A stretch of DNA of 64,000 bases from CBDAMZ01 sp965197375 (GTDB taxonomy: Bacteria; Acidobacteriota; Vicinamibacteria; Vicinamibacterales; UBA8438): assembly GCA_965197375.1 (NCBI GenBank), contig CBDAMZ010000008.1:62001-126000 (forward strand), in the 5' to 3' direction. Below, piece by piece: positions 34,297-42,117 of this stretch; position 1 is the first letter of the stretch; every line of letters starts with the position of its first letter. A program made the translations under genes and the position numbers. The notes beneath the pieces were generated by a model. That model did no database searches. It was not told where the DNA came from and was given only the letters and a program-made list of their open reading frames with translations.

Positions 34297-36092
34297 CGTT
34301 GTCCGAGCTCCAAGGCCGGGCTGAGGAGATCCTGCGGCAATACGAGCATCCGAGGGCGGCGATGCTGCCGCTCCTCTGGCTCGTCCAGCAGAACCAGGGC
34401 TACGTCTCGCAGGAGGCGGAGGCGTGGGTTGGGCGCCAACTGGGCGTGGCCCGTTCCCACGTGCGAGAAGCGGTCTCTTTCTACAACATGTTCCACACCG
34501 AACCAGTGGGACGGCGCGAGCTGCGGGTCTGCACGAGCCTGCCGTGCCTTCTTCGTGGCGCTGACGACCTGCTCAAGCAGATCGAGGAACGTCTGGGGAT
34601 CCGCCCGGGCGAGACGACCCCGGGCGGTGAGGTTCTCCTCACGGAGGTCGAGTGCTTGTGCGCTTGCGAGATGGCCCCCATGGCCCAGCTCGACGAGCGC
34701 TTTGTCGGGCCTCTCGAGGGTGGGACCGTCGACAAGATCGTTCAGGACGCCCTTGTGAAACCTGGCCAGCCGGAAGCGACCCCACAGCCTGATCCCTTCA
34801 TCTGCTCGAACGGGCCGGTGCTCTCCACGCGCTTCAAGAACACCGAGGGGACCTGGTTCGAGGACTACATCGCTGACGACGGATACGTCGCGGCCCGGAA
34901 CGTCCTTACCTCCATGACCCCTGAACAGGTCATCGACGCGGTTTCCAAGCCGAACCTGCGCGGTCTGGGCGGGGCGGGGTTTCCGGCCGGTAGGAAATGG
35001 TCCTTCATCCCGAAGGACACGACCAAGCCGAAGTTCCTCGTGGTCAACGCGGATGAGGGCGAACCCGGCACCTTCAAGGACCGCTACATTATGGAGCGGG
35101 ACCCGCACAGCCTCCTTGAAGGCATGATCATCGCGGCATATGCCGTCGGTAGTCATAAGGCCTACGTCTACATTCGGGGCGAGTACTTCCGGTCGGCCGA
35201 TCGCTTGCAGCGTGCCATCGATGAGGCCCTTGACCAGGGTTGGCTTGGCAAGGATATCCAGGGAACCGGCTTCGACCTGGAAGTCGTGATCCACCGGGGG
35301 GGCGGTGCCTATATCTGCGGTGAGGAAACCGCGCTCCTCACTTCGCTCGAAGGCGGAAAGGGGTTTCCACGGCTCAAGCCCCCCTTCCCCGCCATCTCAG
35401 GTTTGTTCTCATGTCCCACCATCGTTAACAACGTGGAGACGTTGGCCTGCGTGCCGTTCATTCTGCGTAACGGACCGGAACACTTTGCCGGCCTCGGCGT
35501 GGCCAGGCAGGGCGGCACGCGTCTGTTCTGCGTGAGCGGGCATGTCGTGAGGCCCGGTGTGTACGAGGAGTCGGTCAGTATCACGCTACGGGCACTCATC
35601 GAAAAAGCTGGTGGTGTGCGCGACGGAAACAAGCTCAAAGCCGTCATCCCAGGCGGTATCTCGGCCAAGATTCTGACCGCCGATGAGATCGACGTGACCA
35701 TGGATTTCGACTCCCTCATGGCCGCCGGAAGCATGGCCGGGTCCGGGGGTGTGATCGTGATGGATGAAACCACCTGCATGGTCGAGGCGCTCGCTGCTGC
35801 GGCCAAGTTCTTCGCCGACGAGTCCTGTGGTCAGTGCTCGCCGTGTCGTGAAGGGACCGGCTGGGTTCATGGCATCTTGCGCCGGCTCCTCGATGGGAAA
35901 GGAAAAGTTGAAGACCTCGACGACCTGCTTACCATCGCCGCTGGCATGGAAGGAAACACGATCTGCGTCTTCGCGGACGCGGCCGCCTGGCCCGTCCAGT
36001 CGTACATCGAGAAGTTCCGGGACGAGTTCGAGGAGTTCATCCGTACCGGCCGCCGCGTTGAGGACAAGGAGGTCGGTGCATGCTCAGCCTGA
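34293..36092 (+). CDS. nuoEF: NADH-quinone oxidoreductase subunits E and F fused
   Basis: 599 residues from GTG 34293 (overlaps the nuoD stop). Residues 1-155 are NuoE: thioredoxin-like 2Fe-2S domain with Cys80, Cys85, Cys121 and Cys125 (VCTSLPC and ECLCAC). From about 165 on it is NuoF: LRGLGGAGFPAGRKW, NADEGEPGTFKDR (FMN site), the NADH-binding HRGGGAYICGEETALL and the N3 cluster SCGQCSPCREGT with the fourth Cys in NTICVFADAAAWP. It passes electrons from NADH via FMN to N3, with N1a on the NuoE part. There is no internal start with a ribosome site, so a single polypeptide is expected. Confidence 0.93.
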   Translation: MTLSELQGRAEEILRQYEHPRAAMLPLLWLVQQNQGYVSQEAEAWVGRQLGVARSHVREAVSFYNMFHTEPVGRRELRVCTSLPCLLRGADDLLKQIEERLGIRPGETTPGGEVLLTEVECLCACEMAPMAQLDERFVGPLEGGTVDKIVQDALVKPGQPEATPQPDPFICSNGPVLSTRFKNTEGTWFEDYIADDGYVAARNVLTSMTPEQVIDAVSKPNLRGLGGAGFPAGRKWSFIPKDTTKPKFLVVNADEGEPGTFKDRYIMERDPHSLLEGMIIAAYAVGSHKAYVYIRGEYFRSADRLQRAIDEALDQGWLGKDIQGTGFDLEVVIHRGGGAYICGEETALLTSLEGGKGFPRLKPPFPAISGLFSCPTIVNNVETLACVPFILRNGPEHFAGLGVARQGGTRLFCVSGHVVRPGVYEESVSITLRALIEKAGGVRDGNKLKAVIPGGISAKILTADEIDVTMDFDSLMAAGSMAGSGGVIVMDETTCMVEALAAAAKFFADESCGQCSPCREGTGWVHGILRRLLDGKGKVEDLDDLLTIAAGMEGNTICVFADAAAWPVQSYIEKFRDEFEEFIRTGRRVEDKEVGACSA

Positions 36093-37714
36093 CCATCGAC
36101 GGCCAAGAGGTCGGCGTGCCCGAGGGCACAACGGTCATCCAGGCTGCCGAAAAGCTGGGGATCTTCATTCCGCGCTATTGCTATCACCCTGGGCTCTCTA
36201 TCGCGGGAAATTGCCGCATCTGCCTCGTGGACGTCGAGAAGTCTCCCAAGCTTCAGATCGCATGCAACATGCCGGTGACCGACGGGATGGTCGTACACAC
36301 CAAGAACGACCGGGCCGAGGCCGGCCGGCGCGCGGTGCTGGAATTCCTCCTGGCCAATCACCCGCTCGACTGCCCAGTGTGCGACCAGTCCGGTGAGTGC
36401 GACCTACAGAACTTCTACATGAACTTCGGGCTCTACAACCCGCGGTTCAGAGAGCACAAGGTCAAGAAGCAGAAGGCCGTGACGCTTGGCCCCCATGTGA
36501 TGCTGGACCAGGAGCGATGCATCCTTTGCTCCCGGTGCGTTCGCTTCACTGACGAGATCACCAAGACCGGCGAGTTCGGCATCTTCAACCGGGGGGACAA
36601 AGCCGAGCTGGGGATCTACCCCGGTGAGGTACTCGACAACCCGTACTCGGCCAACGTCGTGGACATCTGCCCGGTGGGGGCTCTGACCGAGAGCGATTTC
36701 CGTTTTAAGGCGAGGGTGTGGTACCTCTCGAGCGCCCCCACCGTATGCAACGGCTGCAGCCAGGGGTGCAACATCGACATGCACTACGTGCTCGACAGGC
36801 CGCATCTCAATGACGGGGCCAGTGTCGTGCGTGTCAAACCGCGCTATAACCCGGACGTCAACCAGTGGTGGTTGTGCGATGAGGGGCGCTACGGCCTTGG
36901 CTGGTTGGATCGGAAGCGACTCACAGAGGTGCGTGCTGTGAATGTCGCTGATGCAACGTGGGAGCAGGCCCTCACTGCGATGTCGACGGCTCTAGCGGGG
37001 ACAGGCGAGCAAGAAGGCAGCGCGCGGGTCGGCGTGATCGCCTCAGCCCAGCTCACCAACGAGGAGCTCTTCTTGATCCGGGAGATTCTTCAAGAGGCTC
37101 TGGGCGCCCGGGTGACCGCCTCTGTTCCTGAAAAGCCTGGGTCCTCTGACGACCTGCTCATCAAAGCGGACAAGAACCCCAACACCCGGGGGGCAACCCT
37201 GCTGGGCCTAGCCGGTCCGGATGCACCCGACGCCGGGCAGATAGTGGAGGAGGCGCTCGCCGGCGAGCTTGACGCGCTGTGGGTCTTCGGCCACGACATG
37301 GTGGAGTTCTTCGGGGAAGAGAAGGTCCGAGAGCTTTCAGAAAAGCTGGAATTCTTCGTCTTTTCTGGCACGAACGAGAACCCGACTGCATCGTTCGCCC
37401 ACTGGGTCCTGCCCACCTCCGGCTACGTGGAAAAGGACGGAACTTTCGTGAACTGCCACGGCCGGGTTCAGCGCATCGGATCGGCCTTTCCTCCGCTTGG
37501 AGACTCCCGTGAGGATTGGCGCATTCTTTTGGAATTGGCCGGGCTGCTGGGTTTGTCGCTCGAGTGGCGGGATCCGAAGCAGATCTTTCTCGGGCTGGCC
37601 AAGGCCGTTGCGCCCTTTGCGGGCTTGAGCTACGAGGCGATCGGAGAACACGGGGTTGACATCACGCCGACCGGTCCCGACTCGGGGGCGAGAGCAGGTA
37701 CAGCTACGCCGTGA
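36080..37714 (+). CDS. nuoG: NADH-quinone oxidoreductase subunit G (short)
   Basis: 544 residues; many NuoG proteins have 680-900. N-terminal 2Fe-2S domain (Cys34, 45, 48, 62), a His/Cys cluster (Cys98, 101, 107), a 4Fe-4S site (Cys147, 150, 153, 197) and an N7-like set CNGCSQGC (Cys223, 226, 230) plus Cys266. The C-terminal molybdopterin-like domain is short but ends with the FSGTNENPTASFAHWVLP and GYVEKDGTFVN signatures. The start overlaps the end of the nuoEF gene by 13 nt; its stop overlaps nuoH. Confidence 0.92.
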   Translation: MLSLTIDGQEVGVPEGTTVIQAAEKLGIFIPRYCYHPGLSIAGNCRICLVDVEKSPKLQIACNMPVTDGMVVHTKNDRAEAGRRAVLEFLLANHPLDCPVCDQSGECDLQNFYMNFGLYNPRFREHKVKKQKAVTLGPHVMLDQERCILCSRCVRFTDEITKTGEFGIFNRGDKAELGIYPGEVLDNPYSANVVDICPVGALTESDFRFKARVWYLSSAPTVCNGCSQGCNIDMHYVLDRPHLNDGASVVRVKPRYNPDVNQWWLCDEGRYGLGWLDRKRLTEVRAVNVADATWEQALTAMSTALAGTGEQEGSARVGVIASAQLTNEELFLIREILQEALGARVTASVPEKPGSSDDLLIKADKNPNTRGATLLGLAGPDAPDAGQIVEEALAGELDALWVFGHDMVEFFGEEKVRELSEKLEFFVFSGTNENPTASFAHWVLPTSGYVEKDGTFVNCHGRVQRIGSAFPPLGDSREDWRILLELAGLLGLSLEWRDPKQIFLGLAKAVAPFAGLSYEAIGEHGVDITPTGPDSGARAGTATP

Positions 37715-38805
37715 TAGAAGACGTGATCATCAAGCTCGTCTTGGCGGGCTTTGTTCTCTTCGCGGTGTTGAACCTGGCGGGGTTCCACACCTGGGTGGAG
37801 CGGAAGCAGTCCGCGCTCATCCAGGACCGGATAGGGGCCAACCGCGCACCTATCTTCGGGTTTCGGGCGCTAGGACTGTTCCACGGTGTGGCTGACGCGG
37901 TGAAGATGTTCACCAAGGAGGACATTGTTCCGCACCGCGCGGACAGAACCCTCCACACCCTGGCCCCTTTCTTCTCGGTCTTCTTTGCCCTAGTCACCTT
38001 TGCGGCGATCCCCTTCGGGGACCGCCTCATCCTTCTTGGGGATCGGGTCATCGTCCTCCAGGTCGCCAAGATCGACGCAGCGTTGCTCTACGTCTTCGCC
38101 ATGCTCTCCCTGGGGGTATACGGAGTGATTCTGGCCGGCTTTGCCTCGCGAAACAATTACGCCATCATGGGTGGGTTGCGGGCCACCGCTCAGATGATCT
38201 CCTACGAGATCGCTTTGGGTATGTCCATCATCGGTGTGGTCATGGTCTACGAAACGATGGATCTGTCCGAGCTTGTGCGGGCACAGGGGCAGACGATCGG
38301 CGGCTGGATTCCCTTTTGGGGCATCCTGACGCAGCCCGTGGCCTTCTTTGTCTTCGTAACGGCGGCCCTGGCCGAGACCAAGAGGCCCCCCTTCGACCTG
38401 CCCGAGGCCGAGTCGGAGATTATCGGGTATTTCGTGGAGTACAGCGGCATGAAGTTCGGGATGTTCTACCTCACGGACTTTCTGGAGACAATCGTCGTGG
38501 CGGTCCTTACGACCACACTCTTCTTCGGCGGATGGCAGGTGCCCTTCCTCCTGCCGGACGGGTTCCACTTCCCATGGGGAGGAGAGTTTCTCGTCTCCAA
38601 TTGGGTCTACGTCCTGCTCGGCTTCGCGAGTTTTTCGATCAAGTCTCTCGTTTTTATGTTTGTGTTCATGCAACTGCGTTGGACGCTGCCGCGCTTCCGC
38701 TACGATCAGCTTATGAGACTGGGCTGGAAGGGGCTTTTCCCGATCGCGGTGGTCAATGTCGTGGTGACGGCCCTCGTGCTAATCATCTTCGGGGAGGCGC
38801 GCTAA
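37711..38805 (+). CDS. nuoH: NADH-quinone oxidoreductase subunit H
   Basis: 364 residues, starting at GTG 37711. Eight-helix membrane anchor of the peripheral arm: TWVERKQSALIQDRIGANRAP, GVADAVKMFTKEDIVP, SYEIALGMSIIG, AETKRPPFDLPEAESEIIGYFVEYSGMKFG and LRWTLPRFRYDQLMRLGWK. These loops form the quinone entry channel. A CDS-wide match in order and length makes the call firm. Confidence 0.96.
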   Translation: MIEDVIIKLVLAGFVLFAVLNLAGFHTWVERKQSALIQDRIGANRAPIFGFRALGLFHGVADAVKMFTKEDIVPHRADRTLHTLAPFFSVFFALVTFAAIPFGDRLILLGDRVIVLQVAKIDAALLYVFAMLSLGVYGVILAGFASRNNYAIMGGLRATAQMISYEIALGMSIIGVVMVYETMDLSELVRAQGQTIGGWIPFWGILTQPVAFFVFVTAALAETKRPPFDLPEAESEIIGYFVEYSGMKFGMFYLTDFLETIVVAVLTTTLFFGGWQVPFLLPDGFHFPWGGEFLVSNWVYVLLGFASFSIKSLVFMFVFMQLRWTLPRFRYDQLMRLGWKGLFPIAVVNVVVTALVLIIFGEAR

Positions 38806-39416
38806 TGGCGACAATAGTCGTCCGCAGACCGGAGTTGACGTTTTGGGAGAAGCTGTATATCCCCCAGATCATCAGCGGCCTTAAAATCACGTTCAGGCAC
38901 TTCTTCCGAAACCTCTTGCTCCACACGGTCCACCTCATGGGCTACCTGAAGCACCTTCCCGCCTCGGCTACCATCCAGTATCCCGAGGAGCTCAGGCCTC
39001 TCATGTCGAGATTCCGGAGCCGCCACAGGCTCACCCTGCGCGAGGACAACACGCCCCGCTGCGTCGGGTGCATGCTCTGCGAGACCGTGTGCCCGGCCAA
39101 GTGCATCACCATTGTGCCTGGCGAGCATCCCGATCCCCACATCGAGAAGTATCCCGTCCAATTCGACATCGACCTCGGCGTCTGCGTCTACTGCGGGTAC
39201 TGCGTCGAGGTATGCCCTGAAGATGCGATCCGGATGGACACAGGAATCCTTGACCTGGCGGCCTACTCGAGGGAGGCCATGCAGCTTGACATCCACGAGT
39301 TGATGGATCCAAAGTTGCGCAAGCCGATCGGCGACTGCAGCCTGAAGTTTCCCCATAGGTGCGAGCTAACCGGCGGAGAGATGAAGGGGAGCTGGGCCGC
39401 CGTTGACGGGGCATAG
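38805..39416 (+). CDS. nuoI: NADH-quinone oxidoreductase subunit I
   Basis: 203 residues from ATG 38805, sharing one base with the nuoH stop. Two 4Fe-4S motifs: CVGCMLCETVCP (Cys86, 89, 92, 96) and CVYCGYCVEVCP (Cys127, 130, 133, 137), binding N6a and N6b. The N-terminal amphipathic region TFWEKLYIPQIISGLKITFRHFF lies on the membrane surface. Last gene of the operon; the 148 nt that follow lead to the convergent selA end and show no clear terminator. Confidence 0.96.
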   Translation: MATIVVRRPELTFWEKLYIPQIISGLKITFRHFFRNLLLHTVHLMGYLKHLPASATIQYPEELRPLMSRFRSRHRLTLREDNTPRCVGCMLCETVCPAKCITIVPGEHPDPHIEKYPVQFDIDLGVCVYCGYCVEVCPEDAIRMDTGILDLAAYSREAMQLDIHELMDPKLRKPIGDCSLKFPHRCELTGGEMKGSWAAVDGA

Positions 39417-39564
39417 GGCAAGTCTGTCCAAATCGGCGGAGCACTCCCGGCAGGCGCCCGACAACCTCACCGCCATAGTGAAACGCCTGACTTTCGTCGC
39501 CGACTGCTGAAGGTAGCGGTGCCCAGGTATTGGAGCTTGGCCCTTTGCCCTTGGTGGGTGGTTG

Positions 39565-40962
39565 TCACGTCGGAGTGAGACCTTGCAGGGCCGCGATCAG
39601 CGCCTCGTCTTCTTCCGGCTGAACCGTTCGCAGATCGAGAAGGAGTTGACCCCGCTCGACGCGTCCGACTACGGGCGGTGTCGATCCGCGGAGCGCGGCC
39701 TCGGTCTCTTCGGGCGATCGGTGGCCGACTCGTACGTCCAGTACGCAAGTGGGAAGGGTGGTGCCGGGCGTGGTCCCTCCCCCGATGACTGATTCGCTGG
39801 GCTGGGGTGTCACCGTGAGACCCGCCACGTCGGCGAGTGCTCCAACGATCTCTTGGGCACGCGCCGTGAGCGCCTCGGTCGTGGCGGCGATCATGCGGCC
39901 GACCGGTAACGTGTCCGTGGCGCGCCCGGCGAGGTGCTCGAGCAAGGTGGCTTCGAGCGCCGCATAGGTCAGCTTGTCGACACGCAAGGCGCGCAGCAGG
40001 GGGTGGGTCCGTATGCGCGACAGTGCGGTTTCGCGGCCGACGATGATGCCTGCCTGAGGGCCTCCGAACAACTTGTCACCGCTGAAACAGCACGCGGTGA
40101 TCCCGGCGTCGACACTGGCGCGGACGGTCGGCTCGTCGAGCGGGCAGAGCCCCGCTGGACGCGCCTCCTCGAACATGTTGCCGCTACCGAGGTCCTCGAC
40201 GACCGGGACGTCAAACCGACGGCCGATCTCGACGACCTGCTCAAGCGCGGGCCGCTCTGTGAACCCCTCGATCTTGAAGTTGGACGGGTGGACGCGCAAA
40301 ATCAGTGCAGTGCGGTCGGTGATCGCGGCGGCGTAGTCCGCCGGCCGGGTCCGGTTCGTCGTGCCGACCTCACGAAGTCGAGCTCCCGATTGCTGGAGAA
40401 CCTCAGGGATGCGAAAGCCTCCGCCGATTGCGACCAGCTCGCTACGCGAGATGATCACCTCGCGCCCTGCCGCGAGCGCCGCGAGAACCAGCAGCACTGC
40501 GGCCGCGTTGTTGTTTACGACGGCCGCGGCTTCGGCTCCCGTCAGGCGCGCGAGAAGCGCTGCGGCGTGCTCGGCACGGGTGCCACGGCCGCCGCGGATG
40601 AGGTCGTATTCGAGGTTTGCATACCCGGCGGCAACCGCGGTGATGCGATCGATGGCTGCCCGTGCTAGCGGGGCGCGGCCGAGGTTCGTGTGGATGATGA
40701 CGCCGGTTGCGTTGATGACGGCCCGCAGCGACGGCGCGAGCGTTTGTTCGAGCCGGGCGCTCGCATGCATCTCGATCTCCCGGGAGACACCGTCCGTCTC
40801 GCGCAAGGTGTCCGGAGCATCCGTGAGACGTCGCCGGAGCGCCTCCGCCTCCTCGCGAAGGGCGGTGACTACGGCTTGGCGTCCGTAGCGGGCTTCGAGC
40901 GCGCGTACTGCGTCACGCTGGCGAAGCTGCTCGATGGAGGGAACAACACGGAATCTGGTCAT
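39565..40962 (-). CDS. selA: L-seryl-tRNA(Sec) selenium transferase
   Basis: 465 residues on the minus strand, normal for SelA. PLP enzyme that turns seryl-tRNA(Sec) into selenocysteinyl-tRNA(Sec) using selenophosphate. Diagnostic segments: VINATGVIIHTNLGRAPL, YANLEYDLIRGGRGTR, AAVVNNNAAAVLLVL, EVGTTNRTRPADY, VEDLGSGNMFE and the PLP-lysine region CFSGDKLFGGPQAGIIVG. Neither selB, selD nor the tRNA(Sec) gene is in the window. It is convergent with the nuo operon and divergent from the hypothetical gene at 41056. Confidence 0.95.
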   Translation of the reverse strand: MTRFRVVPSIEQLRQRDAVRALEARYGRQAVVTALREEAEALRRRLTDAPDTLRETDGVSREIEMHASARLEQTLAPSLRAVINATGVIIHTNLGRAPLARAAIDRITAVAAGYANLEYDLIRGGRGTRAEHAAALLARLTGAEAAAVVNNNAAAVLLVLAALAAGREVIISRSELVAIGGGFRIPEVLQQSGARLREVGTTNRTRPADYAAAITDRTALILRVHPSNFKIEGFTERPALEQVVEIGRRFDVPVVEDLGSGNMFEEARPAGLCPLDEPTVRASVDAGITACCFSGDKLFGGPQAGIIVGRETALSRIRTHPLLRALRVDKLTYAALEATLLEHLAGRATDTLPVGRMIAATTEALTARAQEIVGALADVAGLTVTPQPSESVIGGGTTPGTTLPTCVLDVRVGHRSPEETEAALRGSTPPVVGRVERGQLLLDLRTVQPEEDEALIAALQGLTPT

Positions 40963-41055
40963 CTCTGATCGGTCACACCGTGCGGTCGCGCCGGCCGGGA
41001 ACCGGAACTTGATGAACTTCTGGACTTCAGGATATCATCACGCCTGTTGCGCTCG

Positions 41056-41508
41056 ATGAGCGACTCTCGCATTCCGGTGGACGAGACGCGTGCGAAGCGC
41101 GGGTCGACGCCCGAATACCGTCAGCCCGACCGATTCTGGCCCTACGTCGACCTTCCAGAGGAGCCGAGTGACGAAGAGTTGGCGGCACTCGACCCCGATC
41201 TCCACGACGCGTTGTTCGGTCCGGTGGAACGACCGTTCTCGATCACGCTCAGCTTTCCTCGGTTCGAGGGGGATGACTATAACCGTGCGGTTGAGCTGGC
41301 ACGGGAGGCGGCGGAGTACCGAGAGGTTGGCACCGGTACCGCGCTTCGACACCGCGCGCGGTACTTTCCGAGCGACGCAAGTAAACTAAGAGATCTCTTC
41401 GAGATCGTAGGGCGCTATGACGGGTGCGACGTGCTCGTCGATGACCGGCCCGTGCCGTACGGGCGTGAGTTGTGGCTGCCGCTAGTTTGGTTCTTGATTT
41501 ACCGCTGA
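41056..41508 (+). CDS. Hypothetical protein, 150 residues
   Basis: ATG 41056 (a TTG lies three codons upstream). No named domain is recognised. The sequence is acidic at the start (YRQPDRFWPYVDLPEEPSDEELAAL), then FSITLSFPRFEGDDYNRAVE with a helical stretch, and ends with a hydrophobic ELWLPLVWFLIYR. Codon use and base composition match the surroundings and the frame is clean, so I take it as a real gene. No signal peptide; the C-terminal hydrophobic run might anchor it. It may be divergently transcribed from selA, 93 nt away. Confidence 0.6.
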   Translation: MSDSRIPVDETRAKRGSTPEYRQPDRFWPYVDLPEEPSDEELAALDPDLHDALFGPVERPFSITLSFPRFEGDDYNRAVELAREAAEYREVGTGTALRHRARYFPSDASKLRDLFEIVGRYDGCDVLVDDRPVPYGRELWLPLVWFLIYR

Positions 41509-41523
41509 GGGAGGTGACGTTAC

Positions 41524-41664
41524 GTGGCTGAGCAGACCGGTGTCCAGTGCGATCTGTAGACGCCCGCGGGCGAGATCCGGAAGCTGGAGAAAGAAGTCAC
41601 TCAGTTCCGCGGGTGCGGTTGTCCCGAGATGGTGTTCCGTATTGCCCTAATGAAGGTCAGGTGA
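41524..41664 (+). other. Small ORF interrupted by TAG
   Basis: GTG 41524 preceded by GGGAGGTGA opens a frame that meets TAG at 41557-41559 and continues in the same frame to TGA 41662-41664. The reading beyond the TAG (EIRKLEKEVTQF, then GCGCPEMVFRIALMKVR) looks like real small-protein sequence, with a CxC pair. It may be a decayed 46-codon gene. The rest of the 212-nt gap up to the cold-shock gene shows nothing else. Confidence 0.35.
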
Positions 41665-41720
41665 GCTTCACCGTCCGCGGGTTAAAGGGGATGTCGGCGT
41701 AGGACACCTTGCTCAGTTGA

Positions 41721-41927
41721 TTAGCTCGCCTTCATGACGTTGCCAGCCTGCGACCCGTTCGGGCCCGCGACGATTGCGAACTCCACGACCTGCCCCTCCT
41801 CGAGGGTGCGGGACCCGGCGCCTTGGATGGCGGCAAAGTGAACGAAGACGTCGTTGCCGCCTTCGCGCTCGATGAACCCATAGCCTTTGGTGTTGTTAAA
41901 CCATTTGACCTTGCCGGAGATCTGCAT
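41721..41927 (-). CDS. Cold-shock protein, CspA family
   Basis: 68 residues from the ATG at 41925-41927 (minus strand); longer reading frames upstream are not Csp-like. OB-fold RNA chaperone with RNP1 KGYGFIE and RNP2 VFVHF, starting SGKVKWFNNTKGYGFI. These proteins melt RNA structure in the cold or during growth. The sequence TLEEGQVVEF and GNVMKAS end is typical. Upstream on the same strand is a hairpin followed by T7 (41980-42003), possibly part of its leader. Confidence 0.94.
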   Translation of the reverse strand: MQISGKVKWFNNTKGYGFIEREGGNDVFVHFAAIQGAGSRTLEEGQVVEFAIVAGPNGSQAGNVMKAS

Positions 41928-41979
41928 CGTGTTCTTCCTTACACGTTGTGAGCGGGCGGCGCGGCGTACCGCCGGGCAC

Positions 41980-42003
41980 AAAAAAAGACCGCAACGTCGG
42001 TCT
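41980..42003 (-). terminator. Intrinsic terminator-like hairpin upstream of csp
   Basis: On the minus strand: AGACCG (42003-41998), 6-nt loop, CGGTCT (41991-41986), then seven T (41986-41980; the first T is also the last base of the stem). It lies 53 nt before the cold-shock ATG and after no minus-strand gene, so it may work as an attenuator in the csp leader rather than as a plain terminator. Confidence 0.5.
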
Positions 42004-42117
42004 CGCGGTGCGTTCAGCTGCCAGCGCGGCCCCATGGGAGCGAGCACGTTTCTGGCCTGTCAAGCAAGTGCGCGGCGGGGCTGACGGTCGCGCGCGTGAA
42101 GCGGTCATTGGAGGGAT

